33,942 nucleotides of DNA, from the NCBI GenBank assembly GCA_020247305.1, contig JADCJE010000143.1, positions 1-33,942 on the forward strand. Reading direction: 5' to 3'. Under the pieces are notes generated by a model. The model saw nothing but the letters and a program-made list of their open reading frames with translations. It was not told the DNA's origin and searched no databases. This DNA comes from Phycisphaerales bacterium (GTDB taxonomy: Bacteria; Planctomycetota; UBA1135; UBA2386). Position numbers and translations under genes: made by a program. Below, in pieces: positions 22,835-31,489 of this stretch. Positions within the stretch are counted from its first letter, which is position 1; the number at the start of each line of letters is the position of its first letter.

Positions 22835-25800
22835 TGGCTTCCGCAGCAGTCCAAGGAGCAGCAGCGGCAGGCGTCTTCGCCGCCGTGCCGGTCGTCGGCT
22901 GGGCCGTCGGCATCGGCGCTGCGCTGGTGGACTACTACTACATCATGCCGGCGCTCAAGAAGAAGCCCGGCGACAGGAGCGAACCGGAGCGTCTGCTCGA
23001 CGCGCCGATCGGCTCCAACGACGTAGGAGCGCCACGGGTCTGGGCAATCGGGACGCGCATTCGCGTGCCGACGCACATCATGTTCCAGGACAGCAAGACG
23101 CGCGAGGAGACCAGCGGCAGCACCAAGGCCGGCACGCAGACCAGCCTGCGCCGAGTGATCTTTGACGCCGCTTTGGCGCTCAACGACCGCCCGACGCAGC
23201 GCCTCGTCACGCTGTACGGCAACGGACGGCTGATGCTGTTCCGCACGCGCAACCAGCTGCAGATCCGAACGCACCTGATGACGGTCACGTTGCTGAATAG
23301 CGATCAGATAACGCTGACTATGGCCGACACGCTGCAGCCGGCCTTCACGGAGAAGTTCAAGCTCGGCGACTACGTCCAGTTGCGCGACTGGGTGCAGACT
23401 GCAGGCACTCCTGTCAACCTGAAGCCGTTTGAAGTCACAACCATCTCTGACCATAGCTCCACTACACCAAGCAGCATCGGGCTGACACGAAGGTGGGGAT
23501 GGATCACGTCGAACATGTCGTCTGTTAGCGGCCTCAATGCTGGAACAGCCTTTCAACCAGCAGCACTTGAGCGCATCGACGATCGATTGTATTGCGACGG
23601 ATACGTCACTGTCGGCACCAACTTTGCCAAGCGGGCTAGTCATTTAGAAGGCAACTTTATCTTCGTCGCCAACGAACCAGTGGTATTGCGAAGCGACAGC
23701 AGCGCAAACGCTGGTGGCATCTGGTTTCCGAACGTACCCAGCCCCATCACATATCGCAGGACGGAAACGCGAACGCTCACCCTCAACAACCCGCCGCCCG
23801 CGTTTCCATATACTGGAGTTATCAATGCGTTTAATGGTTATCTTGCCAGCCAGAACGGGGCAAGCATCGGAACCATTACGCAGTTTTCTCCACTAGAAAT
23901 CTACGGCACTGGCTCCAGCTTCTACTTTGGCGTCTTTGCCGAGTCGTGGAACCCCGACGCCTACTACTACACCGGCAGCGACACGCAGCTCACCGACCCA
24001 ATCCTCGACTCAGTCCTCGGCACCGCCAACGTGCCCGCCTATCGCGGCCTGTCGTACCAGGTCCTCGACGGCTTCGTCTCCACGCTGTTCGGCGATCAGT
24101 TGCCGTACTCGTGCGAGGCCATCCTAGAGGTGGACAACCAGATGGATTGGCCGCAGGCGATCGAGACGCTGCTGCGGGAGCGCGGCAACCTGCTGTCGCC
24201 GGCGATCGACGTGAACGGCGTGACCAGCCGGCCTTTCCAGGGCTACTTCCTGCGCGGCGCGGTGCCGTGCGTGCAGGCGATTCAGCCGCTGCTGATCGCT
24301 GGCCAGATCACGGTGCAGGACCGCGACGGCGTGCTGGCGTTCTCCGAGTTCCGCAACGCCGACAGCGTCGCCATCGACAACGGCGCGGTCATCTCGCACT
24401 TCGGCACGCGCCTCGACGGCGACAAGGCCGCCGACGACAAGTGGACGATCGAGGACAAGGGCGAGGGCGACCTGCCCAAGCAGGTCAACGTGCGGCACCA
24501 GGACGCCGACAACCTGCTGCTCGCCGGCATGCAGTCGTTCGGCCTGCGCTCGCCGGAAAGCACGGACGAACAGAACGAGCAGGACGTGGACCTGCGGCAG
24601 CTCGTGATGACGCGGCGCGAGGCGACCAACCTCGCGGCGACGATGCTGCGGCGCGCGTGGGTCAACCGGCGCACGTACCGCTTCGTCCTGCCGGCGGCGT
24701 ACCTACACCTGCTCGAAAGCGACCTCGTGACCTGGACGGACGACGAGGGCCGGCCGCACGTCGCGCGCATCATCCAGCGCGACGTTGGCAACGACTTCCG
24801 CGTCAGCATCACCGCACTGGCCGAGGACCTCGACCTGACCGTAGCCGGCTCGCCGGCGCAGTCGGCGTCGAGCTTCGTCCCAGGGCTGCCGGGCGGCAGC
24901 TCGGGCATCGAGACGACGATCGTGGACGCGCCGGCGGTCACGGACAGCACGGCCTACATCCCCGGCCTGCACATCGCCATTGACCACACCGGCGGCCAGT
25001 GGGCAGGGGCGGCGGTCTACGAGAGCACGGACGGCACCAACTTCGACCTCGTCGGCACGACGGACAAGCGCAGCGTCGTCGGCACCAGCGAGGCGCAGCT
25101 CGACTTCTGGCCGTCGGCGGAAACGATCATCGACCCCAACCCGCTGTTCTCGCCGCAGCCGGCCAACGACTTCCAAGCGATCGTCTGGCAGTTCTCGGAC
25201 AGCGCGGCGAGCCGGGTACTGAGCACGACGCAGGCCCGCACCGAACGCGGCAGCAACTGGGCGGCGATCGTCGCACCGGGCCAGCCTACCGAGATCGTCA
25301 GTTTCCGCACCGTGACGGCTCTGGGCGGCGGTCGCTTCACGATCCAGGACTACTACCGAGGCCTGCGCGGGACGACGCCGCAGACCTGGCCGGCGGGCGC
25401 CAAGATGGTCCTGCTCGACGGCTCGCCGTTCTGGCGGGAGTTTGTGGGCGAGATCACGCCGACGGCGCTGGCGTACAAGATCGTCCCGGCCGGCCTGACG
25501 CTCGACGACGTGGAACCCATCAGCGTGGTCAACCAGCGGCGCAACGCCTCGCCGTTGCCGGTGCGGCAGGTCAACAAGGTCATCGACACGACCTCGCTGA
25601 CGGCGCGCTTCACGGTCAAGTACCAGTGGTGCCGGCAGGTGCTGCCGTACAACGCGCAGCCGCCGCATCCGATGGACGAGGAGGTCGAAAGCTACCGCTT
25701 CACGATCTACGACCCGACGGGCACGCAGGTTCGGCGCGTCCGCACCATCACGGCGTCGCTCACCGGCAGCAACTCGCTGCGCGACCGCTGGATTGATTAC

Positions 25801-25917
25801 ACCTCGGCGCAGCAGTCTGCTGACGGCTACACGCCCGGCACCTCGGCCACGTTCTGGGTGGACGTGCAGCAGGTCGGAAAGTTCGGTCTCAGCCCATCTC
25901 GCAAAGGCCTCTACTAA
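22834..25917 (+). CDS. Tail tip / host specificity protein (gene transfer agent gp15-like)
   Basis: 1027 residues, the largest protein. A hydrophobic N-terminus (residues ~5-38, AGVFAAVPVVGWAVGIGAALV) precedes the body. Residues ~395-420 carry the tip-protein hallmark AYRGLSYQVLDGFVSTLFGDQLP, and ~840-850 the C-terminal YYRGLRGTTP motif, both typical of gp15-like tail tip proteins. Residues ~152-366 (23290-23930) are encoded by a block of clearly lower GC and relaxed codon use, and may be a swapped-in host-range region. The protein forms the tail tip that contacts the host and opens on infection. Fibre-related genes follow. Confidence 0.82.
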   Translation: MASAAVQGAAAAGVFAAVPVVGWAVGIGAALVDYYYIMPALKKKPGDRSEPERLLDAPIGSNDVGAPRVWAIGTRIRVPTHIMFQDSKTREETSGSTKAGTQTSLRRVIFDAALALNDRPTQRLVTLYGNGRLMLFRTRNQLQIRTHLMTVTLLNSDQITLTMADTLQPAFTEKFKLGDYVQLRDWVQTAGTPVNLKPFEVTTISDHSSTTPSSIGLTRRWGWITSNMSSVSGLNAGTAFQPAALERIDDRLYCDGYVTVGTNFAKRASHLEGNFIFVANEPVVLRSDSSANAGGIWFPNVPSPITYRRTETRTLTLNNPPPAFPYTGVINAFNGYLASQNGASIGTITQFSPLEIYGTGSSFYFGVFAESWNPDAYYYTGSDTQLTDPILDSVLGTANVPAYRGLSYQVLDGFVSTLFGDQLPYSCEAILEVDNQMDWPQAIETLLRERGNLLSPAIDVNGVTSRPFQGYFLRGAVPCVQAIQPLLIAGQITVQDRDGVLAFSEFRNADSVAIDNGAVISHFGTRLDGDKAADDKWTIEDKGEGDLPKQVNVRHQDADNLLLAGMQSFGLRSPESTDEQNEQDVDLRQLVMTRREATNLAATMLRRAWVNRRTYRFVLPAAYLHLLESDLVTWTDDEGRPHVARIIQRDVGNDFRVSITALAEDLDLTVAGSPAQSASSFVPGLPGGSSGIETTIVDAPAVTDSTAYIPGLHIAIDHTGGQWAGAAVYESTDGTNFDLVGTTDKRSVVGTSEAQLDFWPSAETIIDPNPLFSPQPANDFQAIVWQFSDSAASRVLSTTQARTERGSNWAAIVAPGQPTEIVSFRTVTALGGGRFTIQDYYRGLRGTTPQTWPAGAKMVLLDGSPFWREFVGEITPTALAYKIVPAGLTLDDVEPISVVNQRRNASPLPVRQVNKVIDTTSLTARFTVKYQWCRQVLPYNAQPPHPMDEEVESYRFTIYDPTGTQVRRVRTITASLTGSNSLRDRWIDYTSAQQSADGYTPGTSATFWVDVQQVGKFGLSPSRKGLY

Positions 25918-26423
25918 TGCGCACCTACACCATCAGCACCGGAGCCGTGACCATCTCGGCCGCGACGACGCTCATCTGCATCCGCCCCAACACCTCGCAG
26001 GCCGTGTCGGTCGTGCGCGCGACGCTAACGCAGCGCGGCACAACGACGAGCGAGCAGGTGCGCGTGCAGCTCGGCCGCAAGGCGAGCGCCTACGCGACTG
26101 GCCTCACCGCGGTCAACGTCGGCGGCTCGACGCAGCCGCTGCTGGCCAAGCACAGCGAGAGTGACGCGGCCTCGGCCATCACCGGCGGCACGTCGGCGGC
26201 GGCTGGCACGGCTGGCACGGCGAGCACGACCGAAGGCGCTGGCGGCTTCACGCCGGTCATCGACGAGGCCTTCAACAACATCAACGGCTTCGTCTGGCTG
26301 CCGTCGGTCGATGAGCAGCTCGTGTTCGCCGCCGGCAGCGCCGAGGCGTTCGTCATGCGCGTGCCGACGGCCCCGACGGGCACGAGCAACTGGCACGCGA
26401 CGGTGACGTTCCAGGAAGCCTGA
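25917..26423 (+). CDS. Tail-accessory beta protein, unknown
   Basis: 168 residues. N-terminal strands (TYTISTGAVTISAATTLICIRPN), then TSEQVRVQLGRKAS, an alanine/glycine/threonine-rich linker (ITGGTSAAAGTAGTAS) and C-terminal strands (GFVWLPSVDEQLVFAAGSAEAF). The layout resembles small structural proteins found near fibre genes in many phages, but I cannot assign a named family. It follows the tip protein with overlapping stop and start codons (TAATG). Confidence 0.6.
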   Translation: MRTYTISTGAVTISAATTLICIRPNTSQAVSVVRATLTQRGTTTSEQVRVQLGRKASAYATGLTAVNVGGSTQPLLAKHSESDAASAITGGTSAAAGTAGTASTTEGAGGFTPVIDEAFNNINGFVWLPSVDEQLVFAAGSAEAFVMRVPTAPTGTSNWHATVTFQEA

Positions 26424-26815
26424 TGACGAGCCTGAGCGCACGCACGGTTGCCGCGATTGTCGCACTGCGGGTGCGGCACGAGGACACCGTCGATGCGTTC
26501 CGCCGGCGGCGCGCGCAGGAAGTGCGCGACGGCCATCGGCGCTTCGTCGCGCAGCGGGCGACGTTGCTCGAGGAGGACCTTGAGAAGGTCGTTCTGCAGA
26601 AGGACCATTTGAATGTCGTAGGAAATCACGGCACGCAGGCGCCGGGCGCATCGGAAGTCGAAGTTACCCGCGACGCCGATGGCGGCATGCGGCTGTGGGC
26701 CACGAGCGGCGGCGGAGGCGGAGGCGCAGGTGGCAATCTCCAGTGGGCCGGGTCGTGGGGTGGCACCATCCCCGACGGCATCTTCCTTTCGCAGTACCAA
26801 GGAGCGTGGTCGTGA
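26423..26815 (+). CDS. Fibre-associated protein, helical N-terminus and Gly-rich C-terminus
   Basis: 130 residues. The first ~70 are helical and charged (VRHEDTVDAFRRRRAQEVRDGH); the last ~45 include a glycine run (SGGGGGGAGG) and NLQWAGSWGGTIPDG, a short module also typical of phage tail-fibre starts. Candidate connector or trimer-adaptor for the next fibre gene. No family recognised. Confidence 0.55.
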   Translation: MTSLSARTVAAIVALRVRHEDTVDAFRRRRAQEVRDGHRRFVAQRATLLEEDLEKVVLQKDHLNVVGNHGTQAPGASEVEVTRDADGGMRLWATSGGGGGGAGGNLQWAGSWGGTIPDGIFLSQYQGAWS

Positions 26816-27912
26816 CCGTCTACTATCGCGGGCAGGTCGTCGGGAACGGTGGCAGCAGCTACGTGTGCATCCTGGACCACACGAGCAGCGCGGGCGACGA
26901 GCCGGGCGTCGGCGGCTCGTGGACGACGTATTGGGCGGTCGTGGCGGCGGCTGGTACGGGCCTCACGACGGGCGACAAGGGCGACATCACGGTCAGCGCC
27001 GGCGGCGCAACGTGGACGATCGACAACGACGCGGTGACGTACGCGAAGATCCAGAACGTCTCGGCGGCGTCGCGGCTGCTTGGCCGTGGCGACAGCGGAT
27101 CGGGCGATGTGCAAGAGATCACGCTCGGGTCTGGCCTTTCGATGACCGGCACCACGTTGGCGGCGACTGGTGGCGGCGTGACGGACGGCGACAAGGGCGA
27201 CATCACCGTCTCGGCGTCTGGCGCAACGTGGACCATCGACCATGCGGCTGTCACGTTCGCCAAGATGCAGGACATCACCAGCCAGCATCTGGTTGGTCGG
27301 CACGCTGGTAGCACCGGGTCGCCGCAGGAAGTCGGCGTCGGCAATGGTGTCGAGTTCCACGGTAGCGGCATCAGGCGCAGCCAGTTGCTTGGCGATGTCG
27401 AGGCATCCGCCGGCAGCAACACGACCACGATCGCCACGGGCGCGGTCACGTTGGCAAAGATGGCCAACCTAGCGACCGACCGATTGATCGGACGCGACAC
27501 GGCAGGCACTGGATCGCCCGAAGCTCTGACGGTCGGCGGCGGCATCGAGTTCACCGGCAGCGGTGGCATTCATACGGCGGCGTTCACGGGCGACGTGACG
27601 AAGACGGCGGGCGGAACGACGTTGTCGATCGCTGCCAACGCAGTCGGTGAATCAGCTATCGCCGACAACGCTGTCACCTACGCGAAGATCCAGTTGCCGA
27701 GCAAGCCCTACGTGTTGATCGGCGACGACACGACAACCGCGTACAAAGAGATCGAGTCGACGGTTGATGCGTTCGCCTTGATCGAAGGCACGGCCACCGC
27801 ATCCAACTTCGCCAACCTCGGCTTCAAGACCGCCGTCAACCGCAACATCTCCGAAGGCACCGCGTCGCCGACCGGCGGTGCTGACGGCGACATCTACCTC
27901 CAGTACGTCTGA
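26812..27912 (+). CDS. Tail fibre with N-terminal carbohydrate-binding-like domain and four repeats
   Basis: 366 residues from GTG 26812, preceded by a strong AAGGAG (26799-26804). Residues ~1-50 look like a CBM5/12-type fold: YYRGQVVGNGGSSYVCILDHTSS, DEPGVGGSWTTYW. The rest is four repeats of ~65-72 residues beginning near residues 54, 126, 194 and 260, each with GDxxxxxxxxxxTxxI, DAVTxAKxQ-like and LLGRxxxGxG elements followed by a GSGI-type turn. This is a repetitive fibre shaft, probably trimeric. The C-terminus (ISEGTASPTGGADGDIYLQYV) is a common phage fibre end. Confidence 0.72.
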   Translation: MTVYYRGQVVGNGGSSYVCILDHTSSAGDEPGVGGSWTTYWAVVAAAGTGLTTGDKGDITVSAGGATWTIDNDAVTYAKIQNVSAASRLLGRGDSGSGDVQEITLGSGLSMTGTTLAATGGGVTDGDKGDITVSASGATWTIDHAAVTFAKMQDITSQHLVGRHAGSTGSPQEVGVGNGVEFHGSGIRRSQLLGDVEASAGSNTTTIATGAVTLAKMANLATDRLIGRDTAGTGSPEALTVGGGIEFTGSGGIHTAAFTGDVTKTAGGTTLSIAANAVGESAIADNAVTYAKIQLPSKPYVLIGDDTTTAYKEIESTVDAFALIEGTATASNFANLGFKTAVNRNISEGTASPTGGADGDIYLQYV

Positions 27913-27914
27913 CC

Positions 27915-28358
27915 ATGGCCGACAACGTAGGATACACGCCGGGAAGCGGCGCAACGGTCGCAGCCGACGAGATCGGCGGCGTTCTCTTCCAGCGCGTGAA
28001 GCCCGTGCATGGTGCGGACGGCACCGCGACGGACACCAGCGCGACGAACCCGCTGCCGATCGCCGCGTACGGCGAGCTTATCGAAGCCATCCAGGCCCTG
28101 AGCATGGCGGTCCATTCGCTGACGCGCAGCATCGGCCAGACCACGGTGGACCCGACGACCGGCCGCCTGCGCGCCGAGGTCGTGCAGGGCACGGCGGCGA
28201 GTCTCCAGACCACGGCGACGATTGCCTCGGGCACCGTCACGACCGTTTCCACCGTCAGCAACCAGACGCAAATGGGCGGCCTGTTTGCCAACGACCAGAT
28301 CCCTTCCCTCATGACCCTTCGCGCTGACTCCCTGCTCCGCAACATCTCGGTGACCTGA
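27915..28358 (+). CDS. Tail-accessory structural protein, unknown
   Basis: 147 residues with an N-terminal GYTPGSGATVAADEIGGVLFQRVKPVHGADGTATD block, a pattern seen in many phage structural genes near fibres (ADxIGGxxxQRxKxxHGxDG). A helix (LIEAIQALSMAVHSLTRSIG) follows, then a beta-rich end. Function unknown; probably virion-associated. Confidence 0.65.
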   Translation: MADNVGYTPGSGATVAADEIGGVLFQRVKPVHGADGTATDTSATNPLPIAAYGELIEAIQALSMAVHSLTRSIGQTTVDPTTGRLRAEVVQGTAASLQTTATIASGTVTTVSTVSNQTQMGGLFANDQIPSLMTLRADSLLRNISVT

Positions 28359-29788
28359 TGCCCACGACCAACGGCAATCGCAAGATCCTTCACCTCAAGC
28401 GGTGGGAACTCGTAGATCAGCTTCGCGCAGCAACGGTGGCCGGCTCGTTCATCGAGGGCAGCCGGCACTTCCGGCAGCAGCAGCTCTACGTTCGCGGCAC
28501 GACGGAGGCATACCTGTACCTGCCGCAGGAAGACGGCTGGGTGACAATCCCGTCGCCAGCACTGGCCGGCTCGCTGGCCGCTGGCGCGTCCTGCGCGTCG
28601 GGTGCGTTCTCGACGGGCACCACCGTCGCGGCGACCACGTTGACGGCGACCGGCGGCACGACCTCGACCATCGTGACCAATCAGACGCTCGCGCGCGACC
28701 TGCGCGGGTATCAGGTGCACATCGTCAGCGGCCCCAATGCAGGCGTCACGCTCGAAATCGTGAGCAACACGATTGGCGCAACGGCGACCATCACGGTGGC
28801 GACGCAGGCCTCGGCGTTCACGGCCTCGACGGTGTACCGGCTCATCACGCCGGTCTGGTACGTCCTCGGCGCGGGCACGCTCGCCAGCGGCAGCTTCCGC
28901 AAGTACTGCTTCGCGACCAACTCGTGGACGACGCTGTCGCAGACGGGGCTTGCGGCTTCGCTTGCCACGGACGGGCGACTCGTAGCCACGCCGAGCTACG
29001 ACAACGGCGCGTACATGGCGTTCGGCAGCGGCACGGCGACGAGTGCGACGGCCACCACGCTGGTGCAGACGGGCAAGACCTGGACTGCGTCGCAGTGGAT
29101 CAACTCGCAGGTGCGCATCGTCAGCGGCACGGGCGCGGGCCAGCTCCGCACCATCACCGCGAACACGGCGGACACGCTGACGGTCGCCACGTGGACCACG
29201 ACGCCCGACGCGACGAGCGTCTACCAGATCACGGGGAACGACGACTTCCTCTATTACTTGGGCAACAACGCCGTCACGCTCTACCGCTACAGCATCAGCG
29301 GCAACAGTTGGACAACGCTGTCGCCGGGTGTCGCTCGCGCAGCCGCGCCGAGCACTGGCGCGAGCGGCCACTGGATCTACGGAGTCACCGCCAGCGACTG
29401 GAACAACGAGTCCAGCATCCTGAACGGCCGCTACCTGTACTCGTTCCGTGGCGGCGCTTCGACGGCACTGGACCGCTACGACATCGCGGCGAACACCTGG
29501 GCGGCACTGACGTACGCGCCGGCCACGGAGACGTTCACGACGGGCACCAAGTACGTCTACCTGGCCGACGCGCTCTACGTCCACAAGGACGCGACGGGCC
29601 GTTGGTTCCGCTTCGACATCGCGCGCGCCAGCATGGACGGCTGGACGACGATGCTATACCCGAACGGTGCCGCGCTGGTCGGCGACACGGCCTTCGGCGT
29701 GACGTACACCGACGGCGCAACGCGCATCGACTACGTCTACATCGCGCTGAACACCTCGACGGTTGTCCTGCGCCAGATGGTGATCTGA
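28358..29788 (+). CDS. Kelch-like tail protein with shared structural module
   Basis: 476 residues. Repeats such as YRYSISGNSWTTLSPG, LDRYDIAANTWAALTYAP and KYCFATNSWTTLSQTG are kelch-like blades, suggesting a beta-propeller. Two copies of a ~70-residue module are inserted: residues ~82-165 (AATTLTATGGTTSTIVTNQ, IVSGPNAGVTLEIV) and ~223-290 (GTATSATATTLVQTGKTW, SGTGAGQLRTITANT). Related modules occur in the adaptor fusion, tube and DUF2163 proteins. Probable virion-exposed, receptor-contacting protein. Confidence 0.72.
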   Translation: MPTTNGNRKILHLKRWELVDQLRAATVAGSFIEGSRHFRQQQLYVRGTTEAYLYLPQEDGWVTIPSPALAGSLAAGASCASGAFSTGTTVAATTLTATGGTTSTIVTNQTLARDLRGYQVHIVSGPNAGVTLEIVSNTIGATATITVATQASAFTASTVYRLITPVWYVLGAGTLASGSFRKYCFATNSWTTLSQTGLAASLATDGRLVATPSYDNGAYMAFGSGTATSATATTLVQTGKTWTASQWINSQVRIVSGTGAGQLRTITANTADTLTVATWTTTPDATSVYQITGNDDFLYYLGNNAVTLYRYSISGNSWTTLSPGVARAAAPSTGASGHWIYGVTASDWNNESSILNGRYLYSFRGGASTALDRYDIAANTWAALTYAPATETFTTGTKYVYLADALYVHKDATGRWFRFDIARASMDGWTTMLYPNGAALVGDTAFGVTYTDGATRIDYVYIALNTSTVVLRQMVI

Positions 29789-29949
29789 TGGACACCGCCC
29801 AACGCATCGAGCTGTACGAGGCCGCGCTGGTCAACCTGGGCATGCAACGGACCTGCGCGCTTCGCATCGGCGACGTTGACAGCCTTGAGCAGATCGACGC
29901 CGAGATGGCGCAGATCGCTGCCGACCTCGAAGTCCTGCGCGCTAGCTAG
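29788..29949 (+). CDS. 53-residue helical protein, unknown
   Basis: 53 residues, starting at the TGATG junction of the preceding gene. It is mainly two helices (AQRIELYEAALVNLGM, SLEQIDAEMAQIAADLEVLR), consistent with a small coiled-coil. Too short for a reliable family; conserved spacing supports a real gene. Confidence 0.5.
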   Translation: MDTAQRIELYEAALVNLGMQRTCALRIGDVDSLEQIDAEMAQIAADLEVLRAS

Positions 29950-29951
29950 CC

Positions 29952-30113
29952 ATGCTCCTCACGCTGCTCGCACCGACTGGAGCGCCACCGACGACCACGG
30001 TCGTTTGGCTGCGCGTCGGCGGCGTGTGGAAGCAGACCACCGTGTGGCTGAAGGTCAGCGGGGTCTGGAAGACCTGCACGCCCTTCGTCAAGGTGTCGGG
30101 AACCTGGAAGTAG
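29952..30113 (+). CDS. 53-residue tandem VxVGGxWK-type repeat protein
   Basis: 53 residues, starting two bases after the previous stop. It carries three imperfect repeats: VWLRVGGVWKQ, VWLKVSGVWKT and FVKVSGTWK. Short proteins with V-K-V-x-G-x-W-K repeats are common in phages next to fibre genes and may form small beta-prisms. Function unknown. Confidence 0.6.
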   Translation: MLLTLLAPTGAPPTTTVVWLRVGGVWKQTTVWLKVSGVWKTCTPFVKVSGTWK

Positions 30114-30135
30114 TTCGACAGGCCTTAGCGCGAAA

Positions 30136-30189
30136 ATGGATCACCCAACAGAAAGTGCAGCGACCATGACGAGCAGGCTACACCCGTGA
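30136..30189 (+). CDS. Candidate 17-residue leader peptide
   Basis: ATG 30136 opens 17 codons that end at TGA 30187-30189, overlapping the GTG of the next gene (GTGA). It may couple translation to the downstream membrane protein. It has no strong ribosome-binding site and could be chance. Confidence 0.25.
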   Translation: MDHPTESAATMTSRLHP

Positions 30190-30539
30190 ACATGGCCCAA
30201 AGCGTTCTCTCCACCCTCGCCGGCATCGTCGCCGGCGGCAGCGTCGCCATCGTCACCAAGGCAGGGATGCCGCAGCAGGACCTCGTGTCGATCCCATGGG
30301 ACAAGCTGCTTGGCGTCGGAAGCGGCGGCTTGGCGTTTGGCGTGGCTTGGTACTTCCTCCAACGCGAGGAGCGGCTGCGCGTCGCTCACGATCGCGTCGT
30401 GTCGCAGCACCTGGAGACGGCCAGCAAGATCAGCGGCACCTTCGCCGACACGGTCACCAAGATCCTGGCCGAGGCGCGCACCGACACAGATCGGCGCGAG
30501 GCTCGGCTGATCGCACTTCTGCAAGACAGAGACCAATGA
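30186..30539 (+). CDS. Membrane protein with two TM segments, candidate holin
   Basis: 117 residues (GTG 30186; ATG 30192 is an alternative). Two hydrophobic segments (residues ~7-24, VLSTLAGIVAGGSVAIV; ~41-58, LLGVGSGGLAFGVAWYF) are followed by a long charged coiled-coil tail (QREERLRVAHDRVVSQHLET). A two-helix hydrophobic layout with a charged C-terminus is consistent with class II holins. The next gene encodes a lipoprotein, making a lysis cassette plausible. The coiled coil could also suit an inner-membrane spanin-like partner. Phenotype untested. Confidence 0.55.
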   Translation: MNMAQSVLSTLAGIVAGGSVAIVTKAGMPQQDLVSIPWDKLLGVGSGGLAFGVAWYFLQREERLRVAHDRVVSQHLETASKISGTFADTVTKILAEARTDTDRREARLIALLQDRDQ

Positions 30540-30778
30540 ACACCCTCGCCCGTCGTGCCGCGCTTGCGGCGTCCCTGCTCGTCGCCGGCTGCTGCGGTCC
30601 AGACCGTCAGCGCATCGCCGCCGATCGCGCCACCTACGCTTGGTTCTCGCCGATGATGGTCGCGTACCTCGCCGCCGACGCGAAGCTCGACGAGAAGGCC
30701 AAGGAGACGCACCTGCGCGGCCTGCGCGCGTGGGGTGACCGCATCACCGCCGACGAGCTGGCCGCCGGGGTGAAGTGA
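30536..30778 (+). CDS. Small lipoprotein, candidate lysis-associated
   Basis: 80 residues beginning with a basic stretch and hydrophobic core (LARRAALAASLLVAGC) with the lipobox LVAGC, so C19 should be lipidated. The mature part is helical and charged (RQRIAADRATYAWFSPMMVAYL). Such short lipoproteins after holin-like genes may be outer-membrane spanin partners (Rz1-like), but proline content is not high, and the fold is unlike Rz1. A lipobox indicates a diderm host. ATGA overlap with the previous gene. Confidence 0.6.
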   Translation: MNTLARRAALAASLLVAGCCGPDRQRIAADRATYAWFSPMMVAYLAADAKLDEKAKETHLRGLRAWGDRITADELAAGVK

Positions 30779-31080
30779 TGGCCATGCCCAACCAGGTCGC
30801 GAGCATCGTCAAGGACGAGCTGCACGCGCTGCTCGGCAGTCTGCAGGCCGAGATCACCGACCCGCAGGTGCGCGCCGACCTGCTCGCCATGGCCGAGGAC
30901 GCCGCACTGATCCCGGTGCGCATCGCGCGTGGTGAGGATGTCGCGCCGCTGCTGGCGGCGCTGAAGGCCGAGGCCGCCAACCGCGCGTTGACGCATCGCG
31001 TGCGCGTGCAGCAAGCGGTGCTTGAGGCCTGGCAGCGCGCCGTGGTCCGCATCCTGCACCTGGTCATCGCCGCGCTGTGA
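30778..31080 (+). CDS. Small helical protein, unknown
   Basis: 100 residues from ATG 30778 (an overlapping GTG at 30775 adds one residue). Almost fully helical (SIVKDELHALLGSLQAEI, VAPLLAALKAEAANRAL, AVLEAWQRAVVRILHLVIAAL), with a hydrophobic final helix that might contact a membrane. Located between the lipoprotein and the second terminator paralogue; function unknown. Confidence 0.6.
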   Translation: MAMPNQVASIVKDELHALLGSLQAEITDPQVRADLLAMAEDAALIPVRIARGEDVAPLLAALKAEAANRALTHRVRVQQAVLEAWQRAVVRILHLVIAAL

Positions 31081-31478
31081 CGACGCACCAGCAGTTGCTT
31101 GAGGCAGTGCGCCAGCCGGCCATCACGGCGGCGGCTGCGGCGTCGGTGCCGTACGTCATCGACAACGGCCCGGTGCCCGACTTCGGCGCGCTGTGGATGC
31201 GCGTACTCACGTCGGTCGACAGCTGCGCCGGGGTGAACAACGGCGACCGCTACCGCTGGACGGGCACGCTGCTGGCCGACGTGTACGCGCCGCGCGAGCA
31301 GGGCGACGCCGCGCTGCTGGCGTTCGTGGGCCAGCTCGCCACGGCCTACCGAGGCCTGCGCATCGCATCGCCGGTGGTGTCGGTGCAGCAGGTGACGATC
31401 GCCGGCAGCTCGGTGTACGGCGACGGCTGGAGCGGCCGCACGGTGCGCGTGAGCTGGCAGGGCGACACGCCGCCGTAG
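31077..31478 (+). CDS. Second tail terminator-like protein (paralogue of 15613)
   Basis: 133 residues. It aligns with the protein at 15613 through IDNGP (there YDNGP), RYRWTGTLLADVYAPREQGDAA (there RRWRTVGEMEVRLQQPRERGDAA) and ATAYRGLRIASP (there VGAFRGVELSSP). It has extra residues between these blocks. Tail terminators normally occur once, beside the tube gene; this copy lies ~15 kb away in the lysis region. It may be a duplicated terminator or repurposed ring protein. GTGA overlap with the preceding gene. Confidence 0.65.
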   Translation: MTTHQQLLEAVRQPAITAAAAASVPYVIDNGPVPDFGALWMRVLTSVDSCAGVNNGDRYRWTGTLLADVYAPREQGDAALLAFVGQLATAYRGLRIASPVVSVQQVTIAGSSVYGDGWSGRTVRVSWQGDTPP

Positions 31479-31489
31479 CGCCTGGCGCC

